From Acridotheres tristis (lineage: Eukaryota; Chordata; Aves; Passeriformes; Sturnidae): a DNA stretch of 64,000 nt. Shown piece by piece: positions 20,930 through 40,410 of this stretch. Position numbers and translations under genes: made by a program. The stretch covers positions 6,645,491 through 6,709,490 of the forward strand of contig CM072905.1 of assembly GCA_037013685.1 (NCBI GenBank), read 5' to 3'. Position 1 is the first letter of the stretch. Every line of letters begins with the position of its first letter. Under the pieces are notes generated by a model, which searched no databases, was not told where the DNA came from, and saw only the letters and a program-made list of their open reading frames with translations.

Positions 20930-21335
20930 TCAGTGGGGCTGGACAACACCCGAGACCGTAACCTGTGAGCCAACACCACCTTGTCAGCCACGCCATAGCA
21001 CTGAGTGCCACCTCCCTGGGCCACCCCTTCCACTGTCTAATCACCCTTTCCATGAAGAAATTCTTCCTGTTGTCCTAAAAGTCCCCCGGTGCAGCATACT
21101 GTGTCCTGTCACTTTTTACCTGGGAGAAGAACCTGACTCCCACGTGGCTACACCCTCTTATCAGGGAGTTGTAGAGAGCAAAAAGGTCACCCCCGGACCT
21201 TCCCTTCTCCAGGTTAAACAACCCCAGCCCCCTCAGCCGCTCCTTATTCACACTTGTGGTCCAGTCTCCTGCCAGCTCTGTGGCCCTTCTCTGGTCCCAC
21301 GAGCTGTGAGAGGGGAAGGTCAGCACACAGCACAC
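20930..21335 (-). mobile_element. CR1 LINE 3' fragment
   Basis: Read on the minus strand this is a near-typical CR1 3' end. It has an ALYNSLIRG-like reading frame remnant, then AATTTCTTCATGGAAAGGGT, GGCCCAGGGAGGTGGCA and a GGTGGTGTTGG segment near the end. It is the longest CR1 piece in the window and lies between the SLC25A19 promoter and the GRB2 3' end. Both edges are approximate. Confidence 0.88.
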
Positions 21336-21969
21336 GCTGCCCTCAGCACTGCTCCCACCTCCACCTTACAAAACCACAGACCAATAAACCTCCTCTGGTC
21401 TCGATAAAGCACAGGGGAAGCAGGTACAGTAAAACACCACTTCGAGCAACATGTTCAGGTACAGCATTACAAAATAAGCCAAGCACTTCAAGACACACCA
21501 TGAATTTTCCATACTGGCACCAAAAAAAAAGAAAAATAAAGAATTAATCATAGGAATATCCAGGCATTTCCACCTTGACATCATCAGTATTTAAGCATAA
21601 TAACTAAGAGCAACTATTTAAAAACTACTCAAAACTCCCATGTAGGCCTTTTCTTATTGTATGTTAAAATTGACTACAACATTCATGCTCTCAGGGACTT
21701 TCTGACCATTAGCAAAGGCTGGGGAAAAGCTGCAGAGCTGCCCACACACCTTGTTAAACCAACAGAGCCGTTCTTCTTTAGGTAACAGAAGTGAAAATCT
21801 GCAGGGCCCTGATGGAGCAGAGCCAAAGCCACAACAGCCTGAGCCTGGCTGCTGTGCTTCCACCAGCCCAACACCCACCTCCCCCTTTTAGCAAAAGGCT
21901 CCAGATGTGACTGAAATACAAGCTCAGTCATGGCTTGTTCAGTTAACTGAAATAACAGACAGATGCTCA
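21336..21969. other. Intergenic, SLC25A19 to GRB2
   Basis: No exon or clear repeat is seen between the CR1 fragment and the GRB2 3' end. The SLC25A19 promoter and the GRB2 poly(A) signal are only about 1.1 kb apart. Confidence 0.6.
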
Positions 21970-21989
21970 AGTGAAGAATTCAATGTATA

Positions 21990-21995
21990 TTTATT
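21990..21995 (-). promoter_or_regulatory. GRB2: GRB2 poly(A) signal
   Basis: TTTATT on the plus strand gives AATAAA in the transcript, with a U-rich/AU-rich setting. The end site is estimated near 21970. Confidence 0.5.
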
Positions 21996-23878
21996 ATTCA
22001 CAGTTAATTACTATCTACCAAATGCTGCTGCAGAGTTAAAGGATTAAGTACATAGGCCTTTTTTTTTTATTTAAACACGGAAAATTTTTTTAATATATAT
22101 ACACACACAAGACATATGTCTGCAAGGCTGCATGATATACACCAATTCCAAAATAAGGAAACAATCAAATGGTCCAGGTGTAGAATGCCATAGATTCTTT
22201 TCCAATCACTTTACAAATTGGGAAGAAAGTGAGTGACAGCTAGCAAGGAGAGGGGGAAAAAGTAATACTCTACAGGGTAGCTCTCTCTTTCATTTGCTGG
22301 AAAATCAAAGTGTAAGGCAGAGTCCATCTCAGGAGTAAAACTTTTTGTAACACTTACTACAAAAAAAGGCACCCTCCAACAAAAGATTGCCGGTGCTGAG
22401 GCAGGGTGGGAGGAGATCTCCGCTACAGGGTGGGATGTGTTGGTGGGATGAAGGGATCCAGCCAAACGGCCACCAAGGGAAAAACAACGCAACTGAAGAT
22501 TGGCACAGAGAGCGCTGCGGGCTGATTGCTTTCCTTCTGTCCAATTTAATGTCACACTGCTCTGGTGAGGAGCAAAGGGCCACCAGAAACGCCCCGGGGG
22601 TGCAGGGTGGGGAGAACAGTCACACACAGCCTGCTGTGAACGGGAGCGGGCGGGGAGCTACTTCAACAGGAACACTGACCTGAGGAGGGAGGAGAGACTG
22701 GAGAACAGGGATGCCAACTCCACTTCTCAAGAGCAACATGACTGCAAATACTGCCTATCCAGGCCGAGGAGACAGGCTGATCACATGCATCACGTAGAAA
22801 CATTCACTAAGAGCATAAAGTTTTTTTTCAAGCACTATTTCTTGAGGTTTCTCTGCATTATGAAGATTTCCACCAAAGGAATGTACATTTTGTAGGACAT
22901 CTCAGGGCTATTATTTCTCAAATTCCCCCCTTAACCCTCCCTCCCCAAAATATTCTTCCTCATCATAACTTTCCCCTTTCTCTTACTTCTTTTGAGACTC
23001 CTGGTTGAAGCTCTCCACCTCTGAGTAGCCTAAGTTGCCGCTTGAATGCCTTGATTTTATTTTCCTTGGAATAAGGGAAGTTGAACAGCAAGACAAATCT
23101 GAAGATTAAAGCTCCATCTCTGTTTGTAGATTTTTCTCAAATGTCCATTGATAAAACCACCCTCCTTTGCCCCCTTCCCCCAAAGTATTTATTTACACAT
23201 AGGCAGAAAAAAAAACCCCTCTGAAAAGCTCTGGACTGTCCTTTTAACTTAAAAAAAAATAAAAAAGAAAATAAGGGGAAGGCACTATGGAAAAAATTAC
23301 AGAATGTGCTCAACCGTACACCTTTAAGAAAAAACAAAAAAGCTGTCAGCACAGCATTAATAGACTTCAGTTGTACGTTGGAGTTTCTCAAAGCAGCTCT
23401 GTGACTCAAAAGTAAAAAATAGAACAAAAAGCCACACAACTCTTCTCCATTCCTCTGTTTGGAAGCTGCTGAGCTTCAGAAGAAAGTGCCAAAGGAGAAG
23501 AGACAATAAAAATTAGATTAACACCTCATCTTTCCCAGGCAAGAAATGCTGAATGTTGAAGGCAAAAGCAGAAACTGATGATTTTTGTTTTTTTTTAAAG
23601 GCAGGACTGTGGATTTGGTTCTTCTCTCATGTCCCTTCATGTCAAATGAAGACCGTTTGCAGAGAGAGAAAATACCAGCAGAGTTTCTCCCTTTTCCTTT
23701 AACTGCATGGCTAGGACTTTATATGGCATTAAAACTTCATGCACTGATGGACAGAGGAGGAGGGGGAAACAAGAAGAGCTGTGGTGGTGAGACCTTAAGT
23801 GACCTTAAAACACTCATTTGCAACAAGAGTGAATAAAAGGGGATAACCCAGGAGCAGCTGAGGAAATTTGTTATTTTC

Positions 23879-23932
23879 TTTTTTTTTTCTCTCTCTCTCT
23901 CTCCTTTTTCTATTTTCCATTTTTTTTTTCCT
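23879..23932. repeat. Polypyrimidine/polypurine tract with (CT)n
   Basis: A T-run, a (CT)n run, and further T-runs make an almost pure pyrimidine strand of about 50 bp. In GRB2 mRNA this reads as A-rich and (GA)n sequence within the 3'UTR. Confidence 0.85.
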
Positions 23933-24133
23933 TTAAGATAAGTTTTGGTGTGTAAGTTGAACTCTTCCCCCCCGCCCCTGAAGTTCCGTACTGAGGGAAG
24001 GAGGATCACCTCACGGTGAAAGGTGACTCCGGTTTTACCGCCGTGTGATTTTTTAGGTCACTGGCTGCAGTTAGGCTCTGTATGTGTATTTACTGTTTCT
24101 CTGGTTTCCTTAAATAATCTCTAATATTTATCT

Positions 24134-32648
<8,515 letters not shown>

Positions 32649-35600
32649 CTAAAGGAAAGAAGCAAACAAAAATCAAGCTTGAGATACATTCAAGATACAA
32701 GCAAGAGTGATGAAGGTACCAGGTTATTCTTCACATTTGTGTTGAGAAGTTTTTACATTCATAAAATTAAACACATTCAAACAGCAAATGTAGATGAATA
32801 AAGTTGCTTCTTTTGATTTTTTAAAGGGATACTTCTCTTGCTGTAATTTTAAACATGAATGAAAGATCAGGAGTCACAAGAAAAGAGCCACATGAAAAGG
32901 TAGTTTTAAAAAGCACAAATTGATATTTTTAAGGCATACTTGCTCTAAAAACTTTGAAGCTTTATTTTTTAATTTCTGTCAACTGGTACAGTGCAATAGG
33001 CAAGCCTGGTACACCGACTGAAAGTGGTCCCTCCAATATTGTATTATGTTCTGTAAGTAAAATCATGCTATTGTTTGAAACTACCTCTCCCCAAGATGAT
33101 TTTGTGTTGGAAGTAAACACCTCAGAGAACCTGCCCCCTTCCCTTTAAGATTAAACACCACAACACCACTTTTCCTCAAGCACTTTCATTTCTTCTCAGC
33201 TTTCTCAGGAGGATCCAACAAAAAGCTAGATCTGAGTTAAAAATAAAAAAGCCTCAAGTCACAAAAGTATCACATGATTAGCATTGCTTAAATGCAGGAA
33301 GATGAGGAAATGCAAAGAGAAAAAAACATAAATACAGATCTAGAGATCACATACTACACACATGCAGTTATGATGAAGATATCCACCAAATCCTCAAATT
33401 AATTCTTTTGCTATGTCATTATATTTCTTTATTTCAAGGGTGGTGAGAGGAAATTTCAAAAAAAAAAGAGAAAGTAAAAGTAGCCAAGAATTTGCAACTG
33501 CATGTCTTATTCTTACAGTCGACGGGAATGCTTCAGAAAATTAAACTCTAAAGATCAATGCTTGCTGCCTTTCAAAAATGTGACACACCAACACCAATCT
33601 GCCTCACTGCTGAGTGCTCTGTGTGACAGAGAAAAACCTCAAAAAACCTACAGAAATTAAATGTGGCAAAGGAAAGAGAGCAAAATGTGAAGCTCCTCAG
33701 TGAATTACACTGGGTAATAGTTGCTTGGATGTTAACTCCCAAGGGAAGAGGCTGATGGGATGTACACTGTACATTCCCCAGGTGCCAGCACTTCCACTGG
33801 GGAACCAGCACAGCAGCAGGGCCACGTCTACAGAACTTAGGTGAGCAAAGATATCCATCCTTAGGGCCCATTCCAGGATATTTTCAGCTGAAGATGCTTT
33901 AACACTTAAAAGATCCCAAGTACTTACATGTGGATGAAACATTCAAGGTGTCTTTTGTACAGTTACTACTTTGGGCTTCCGTGCATTTATTTACAAGCAC
34001 TGCTCCAGCAGAGTTCGGTCATTTAACTGGGATAATGTGAGCACGGGTCATGAGCAGGTCAAGGGTGGCTCTGAGGTAAGAGCTCACACACGGAGAGCTG
34101 CCCTGGATCAGCTGATGTCTGCTGGACTGCCTTGGAGCCCAGTGACCTGGGCAGGGACAGACACCAGCAAGAGTTCTGGGATACTGAACAGGAACCACAG
34201 AGATCACAACCAAGTGTGTAAAAAAGTGAATTGCTTCCAAGAACCAGTAATTTGGGGCTGTTCTGCAACTCAAGCTGCCTTCACTAGAGTCCTGCACAAT
34301 AGAACACAACTCAAACACAACATATTTTAATATGACTTCTAATAAACTAAATCTTACACAATGGTGTGCATTCCTTTATCAGAGGTATCCCCTATGAGCT
34401 TTGATAAGCTCATGTGCTACAGACTCATTTCACCACCACCATCAGAGAGCAGTGAAGGGATCTCTCAGTCTGTTCTTTACTCAAAAAGAATGGGTAAACT
34501 GTAGTTTCACCTGAAAGACAGTGCCACAGTTTTGGGGGTTTGGCAGTAGGTATTAAAAAATTATCAGAAATTCTAATGCCCAAATGTAAATTATTTTAAT
34601 GAGTTTTATCTTGCTGTGAAGATATGCTAATAGATTTGGAGGAGCCAAATCACATCGGGCTTGGGGTACTCATTAATGCCTGGCCTGAAGCCAAGTGCCA
34701 CGAAGGGAACAGTGCTGAGGGATGCATTAAAGCTTTGTGACCAGAGTGAAAAATAGCTGATTAAAGGCACGATAAGGTAACTGCCTATGTATCTGCACAT
34801 CCAACGTGTTCAGGGGACTTCTGCTGTAGTGATGAGCCCTCCACAGCTCCCTCCTCAGCGGCTTTGTTTGCTCCCAAGACCTCTTCCTGCCTCACACCCA
34901 GGCTGACTTTATCTTCGCAGCCCGTTGTCCTTTCTAGGATCATTTTAACGAGCTGCCACAGCTCCATTCACACCCTGGCAGGCAGCCAGGGATCCCTGCC
35001 CCGAGCTCGGGACCCAAAAGCTCATACACACACACTCACCCTGCAAACACTCCTGGGTTCCCCTTTCTGGCTCTTCCAGAGAGAACAGAACACACTGTTT
35101 TCTTTCCAAAGCTCCACGTTCCCATGTCATTTCAGCAGGAGTCATCTCCACAACACAGATCTAAAAAACCATTTCTTCTGACACTGTCAGACATCCCTGG
35201 AGCTGCTCCCAATGCTTAGCCAAGCAAAACTGACTTGTACTGAAGTGCCTTAAATTCAGGACAACTTTGCAATCACATGCACAAGGCTGGAATTCTGGTA
35301 GTTCCTACGAAGTTATGAAAACTGCAGAATAGTTCTGTAAAATTTCAGCTTTCAAAAAAAAAATTAAAAAAAAAACAACCACAATGCCACTAACATCCTT
35401 TAGTAACTAAAATATCTAAAACGTAACTAAAAAGTAAGTCAGGAATAGACATAGGAATCTTGTGTATTGATGTATCTGTCTTTGATGCTTACATCTGACA
35501 CTGCTCTCTTATGTTAAATCATAAATCCACTGAAATGAAAGAACTGACTTTAAGTAATTAAACCATTTTACCACAAAACATCTTATGAAAAGCACCCGGT

Positions 35601-37078
35601 AAATCCATCTATTCTATACCCCCAAGTGACTCCCAGTTAATAAATCATATTAAAATTTATCATCTGGATATTAAAACACAGTACTATGCCTCTAAGAAAA
35701 ATAGTGATTCTTAACTGAACTACAATAAGATTTACTGGACTTACCAAAGCTACAAAATTTAATCTAAGTACCACATGAATCACTGGATTTTGCTTTGAAT
35801 AATTTGCCAAGTACAAAATGAAAACACAAAGTAAGTAACAAAATGAAACTTTAAAGATTTGCTGCTCCAAACTGGACAGCCTTCAAGGTCTGCAAAAAAT
35901 GTAAAACACTTTTTTAGATCAACTCTTCAAAATTGCTGCTCTTTGGGTAGGTCAAAACCTAAAGCATCCCAATCCCATGGCTGCCACAGATCCAGTCAGG
36001 TCTATGCCAGTCACTCTTCACACTGGGGCACGTGTGCCTGAGAGGAGGAAGGGGATTTTTATCCCCTCCATTTGCAGCCATGTGCTGTCCTCAGCCTGCA
36101 GTCAGCCCTGCTTGACAGTAAGAGTGGCTCACTGGTCCGGCAGTTTCCCAGTTTGATAACAGCTCTTATCAACAAAAGCCCATTTGCTCCCATGGAAATG
36201 GACAAGAGGAACCCCACAAGTCCCAAGTCCCAGCTAGAACCGTTCACACACAGCAACCATCCCCAGCCATGCTCAATTCCACACCTAGAGAATTTTCCAA
36301 TTCCCTTAGGAATTGTACACCAGTCTCAAACCTCTCAAAACCAAAGCACCTTCAGGAAAACACAGGCATTAAACTGGAACATAGAAGCAGATCTGGCTCA
36401 GCTCTCAAGCTGACACCCATAAGGAAACATGAAACTCAACCTAATGCCTCGAACATCATGTGCTGTGAATTTAGCCAAATTAATCTGCATGCTTTAGTTT
36501 TGGAGAGAGAAACCCCAAAAATGTATTCACAGAGGGCTCTGAGTTTGGGCTGAAGCTCCTCTTTTCCCTAAACTCCAAGGCTTTGGGACTCTTTCTGTGC
36601 TAACTGAAACAGAAAGTGTAACACAACTGCTGCAGCAGCACCTGTTATTGCCAATGAAGTTTTTCTCCTCCACAAAGTCACACTGACAATGCCACAAAGA
36701 AGACAATGCATTATATTAAAAACATTCCTAAAGTCTGAAGAATTCAAGGAAAGCGCTCACAACACTCAAATTAGGGCAAGAATTAAAATTTATTAAGTGA
36801 ACAAATGTTGCAAAGGGAGTAATTCTGCAAATGAATTTCTAAACCTGGAAATTACTTGTCCCAGGATGGAATAGCCCCTGGGATCATGGTTCTCACCCTC
36901 AGGGTGTTAAAACAGAGGTGCTTTAACACTTCTTTTCATTTCAGAGAAAAACGGCTCCTTTTCTGCTCTGAGAGTTACAAAGGAGATATAAACCAGCAAG
37001 TAAAAACTGTTCCAAGGGGAAACTGGATTCAACAAAGCAAGTTCACCACAGCACACTATAAAACATTTTTGTTCTCTG

Positions 37079-37446
37079 TGTAATACATGGATAGTGTGAT
37101 GTTGGCTCTCACTAATATTGAATGTAAGAAGTTCTGTTAAGATCTGTTATTTTTATATAAAAGTTCTGTAATGTTGAAAGTTGATCTCTGATCATGGTGA
37201 GGGTTGTGCAGACTCCAGGACAAAGGAGGAGCTGGGTCAGAACAGTGACATCTGCACGAGTGCAGGGAGGGTTGGTTTATCAGGGGCTTGGCTTATCAAT
37301 ATTTAAGGGTTGTTATGGGTGTGGGTGGTGTGTCTCTGGCTGCAGCTAAACACCCAGTCAGTCCCGTCCCTTCTTTCTTATTCAGTCCCTTGTTGAGGTT
37401 CAATAAACCTTTTAAAACTTTTAAAAGTGAGGCATTGTTTCTCACA
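37079..37446 (+). mobile_element. Solo LTR, endogenous retrovirus (copy 1)
   Basis: A 368-bp element starting TGTAATACATGG and ending TTTCTCACA is flanked by a 4-bp direct repeat TCTG (37075-37078 and 37447-37450). It contains a TATA-like AATATTTAAGG near 37300 and AATAAA at 37402-37407, in LTR order (U3-R-U5). The start, the GGCTCTCAC segment near its 5' end, CTTATTCAGTC, AATAAA, TTTTAAAAGTGAG and the end are shared with the LTR at 39958. No gag, pol or env reading frame is next to it. It is antisense to GRB2. A 4-bp duplication fits class I (gamma-like) elements. Confidence 0.75.
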
Positions 37447-39957
37447 TCTGCAAATTTATTGTAAACGGCACCACAGGATATTAAAATTCAACTCTTCAGG
37501 ATTTTGTAAAGACAACCCAAGATATGGCCTGGCCACCTGCAGCTCCTGTCTCATCCTTGGGTTGAACAAATGAATTCTCCTACCTCTGGCTGGGTGTCAC
37601 CAAGGTGGCTGTGAGGCAGGAATGGCATCTTAAGGAAACCTGGGGAAATCTGCCCATCAAAATGACACTGTGACTCTGACCAGGCCAAATCAGTTTTTCT
37701 TTTCTTGATTTACTCATCACACACAGTACAGTTAATTTGAACTGCAAACTTTCAACACAAAAAGATACATTGGACAATTAGGGTGACTCAAGAACACATA
37801 ATTGCTGAAATATTTTAGGCTTTTCCTTAAATTCAATTTATCATAATAACACATAAGAAATGCAAAATATCTACATTTTTCAGAACAAAGCCTACAGTAC
37901 CACGTTTGGACATCCTTTAAAATTGTCCATACTTGTTATCTAGATACAAAAAGCTGTGGAAATGCTTAACAACCACTGAGCAAATGTTACTGAAAACAGC
38001 CAGAGAAAGATTGTTCCTCAAATTGCACTCAACTACCAAGCGTTATGATATAATACCTAAATAATGGATGTAGATTGCACTATAATGCAGTAATGTGTTA
38101 TGGATACAGGTTTTCATTCTCACTCTCCTCAATTCCCATTATCACTATAGAAACACTTCTTCCACCCACAGCTTTTTAAAGGCACAAGAAGAGCACAGAA
38201 CACAAAAGAAAGTAATTCAGAAAGTCTCCCCACCACAACCAAGTCCAGGGGTCTTTCCTCCCCACACCTCAGCAGTGCTTTTATCAGAAGCCTTATCTGA
38301 AGTGATGCTGCTGCTTCAACACACACGGACTTTGCACATGCACACCCACAGCCTTTTACCACAACAGCCACGCAGCTGGAAGCAGAGTCTGGAAGAGGAA
38401 ATTTTGAAGCTTTTCAAAGCACAATGCTGGTGTCTGGATTACCAACTGCTGTCTTTAGTTTCTTTGTGAAGAATTTATGTCTAAGTTATTTCCATTCATC
38501 TTGAAGGAACCTGAAAACTCTTCCAAAGTAAAATATATGGCAAAGTTGAGAAAACAAGCCAACAATGAAGTCACAGGTCAAGGCCATTCTAGGATCTAAG
38601 CTTCTCTTTCCAAACCCTAAATAATATTGCCCTCCATATCTGCTGCATGAAACTATTCACCACTGGAGGTTTGTGCAATATAAACATTTGCAGATAAATT
38701 CAGAATTACCCTAAACTTCTGAAAGGGTTCATAGGGAGAAGTAGCTGGGTAAGATTACAGGAAATGATGCTATTTTTAACTGCGTGAGATAAAGACAAGT
38801 CATCACTACAATTCCATATAATATTTCACCATGCAAAACTGAAATCCATAGGAGAACTGACTATAAGTCATCAAGAAATCCACAGTTGCACTGGCTGGCA
38901 AGCACAGAAAAATCTGTTGTAACAAGGAAAACTCCAAAGAGAGGACTGGAGCAAGGCATTAGCATTCAACCTTTTACAAAACTACCTTTTATATTTTTTG
39001 TAGGTAAGACAAGAATACTTGAGACAACTTTATGTCAGCTGAGGCACAGTCAAGTCTAGGCACAAGGACAGAACTCAGCACAGACTAACTCACCCTGCCT
39101 CCCAGGCCTTGCCAGTCTGGTACTACCATATCCCCTCTGGCAAAAGTCTTCAATTGTGAAGAGTTATTTATTAAAGATAATAGGAAAAAGAGAAGTAAAA
39201 AAACCAATCTAAACAATAATTCTCTTTCCCTGTGGCTCATCTCTTTTGCTTAACATGGCACAAAGACAGGAGGAAAAAATTCAGTATTTTGAAGTATACT
39301 GCAGTGAGCTCCAAAATGTCTAATAGAGATCCTGGAAGGAGTCAATAAAGTTCAAGAAACTTTGCCACAGGTCTTGCATTCCTTCTGTGTAGGAAGCTTT
39401 CACTAGCACAAACACATGGAGTTAAATGATAATAAATGTGCCAGTTCTGCCTTTGCTTTTGTGGTGGATAGAGAGATGTCACCCCAGTGACTACAAAATT
39501 CCCTTCAAATTAGTCCTCCCACTATTACCACCTGTAAAAAGGTTAAGCTGTAGACACCACCAATAGCCTATTTTTAAAAAGGTTGATGGAAAATCTCCCT
39601 AACAGAAAGTATGGCAGCCTGAAGCAAAAAATCAGTATTAGTGATTTTACAACTCAAATAAAAATAGCTTTATAGAGCTTGAAGTAGCTACAGCTACATT
39701 CTAATTAGGCTTTCCACAGCTCAAAGACCCCCAAGTGTTTCCAAAACAGCAGGGACTCTCAGAAGTGAGATTCATTTTATGTTCAGCAACTTTTATGGTA
39801 CTTAAATGAACACTAATTCTGACAAACTTCATAATGTAAGGACTACTTCAACATTTGATGCTGCAAGGAATGCATGGTCTCATTCCAGTGCCTGATCAAA
39901 ATGGAGTGCAAACCAGTAAAAGGCTTTTTAGCACAGCCTAAGCTCACAGTTTGGCCC

Positions 39958-40410
39958 TGTTATAGATGGGTAATGCAATGGCTGGCTCTCACAATTAAGG
40001 GGTGAATATTATGTGTATGTTCAAAGAAGTTGTACTGATGTATCGTTATGGTATTGTGATTTGTTCTCCCCACAGTCCTCTTTCTTCTCTCCTTTTGTAT
40101 TCTGGTGATGGCCTTGGTAGCTGGAGCATTTGGGAGGAGGGCAGGCTTGTTACTAGGAGGCATGGCATGGCAACACCTGACCTCCAATCAAACAGTCTCC
40201 ATCAATGGACAGTGAAGAAGAGTTAACTGGAACACCCTGGGAGAGGCCAGGGCTGCCTAATGCAACCCTGGTACAAAAGGGGTATAAAAGGGGGAGCAGC
40301 CATTTTGCAGAAAGTCATGCTCCCAGCACTGTATTCTCTGTCCTTATTCAGTCATTCGTTGTATTTTGTTAAAGTTGAATAAATTTTAAAAGTGAGCATC
40401 ATTTCTCAGA
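39958..40410 (+). mobile_element. Solo LTR, endogenous retrovirus (copy 2)
   Basis: A 453-bp element starting TGTTATAGATGG and ending TTTCTCAGA is flanked by a 4-bp direct repeat GCCC (39954-39957 and 40411-40414). It has a clear TATA box (TATAAAAG, 40283-40290) and AATAAA at 40378-40383, and shares several blocks with the LTR at 37079. It is in the same orientation, antisense to GRB2. The different flanking duplication shows it is a separate insertion, not the partner LTR of one provirus. Confidence 0.78.

Larger units (their letters stand above)
20420..20930. promoter_or_regulatory. SLC25A19: CpG island and SLC25A19 promoter
   Basis: A CpG-rich block covers the ATG exon and upstream sequence. 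A plausible non-coding first exon on the minus strand runs from about 20850 to 20810 and ends in a CGG/GTGAGG donor. The factor motifs described separately at 20830-20868 lie just upstream of or over the presumed start site. No TATA box is apparent. Confidence 0.65.
21970..24133 (-). other. GRB2: GRB2 3'UTR
   Basis: About 2.2 kb from the stop codon to a minus-strand AATAAA (21995-21990). That is similar to the long 3'UTR known for mammalian GRB2. It contains AT-rich blocks and a long purine tract (mRNA sense) near 23879-23932. No open frame here is credible. Confidence 0.7.

Noticed and set aside
38095..38469. Open frame of 124 codons on the plus strand in GRB2 intron
   Set aside because: No domain, no splice context and no family resemblance. 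Chance frame in intron DNA.
37451..39953. Possible proviral interior between the two LTRs
   Set aside because: The LTRs have different flanking duplications, and the interval has no gag-, pol- or env-like frame, so this is ordinary intron between two solo LTRs.
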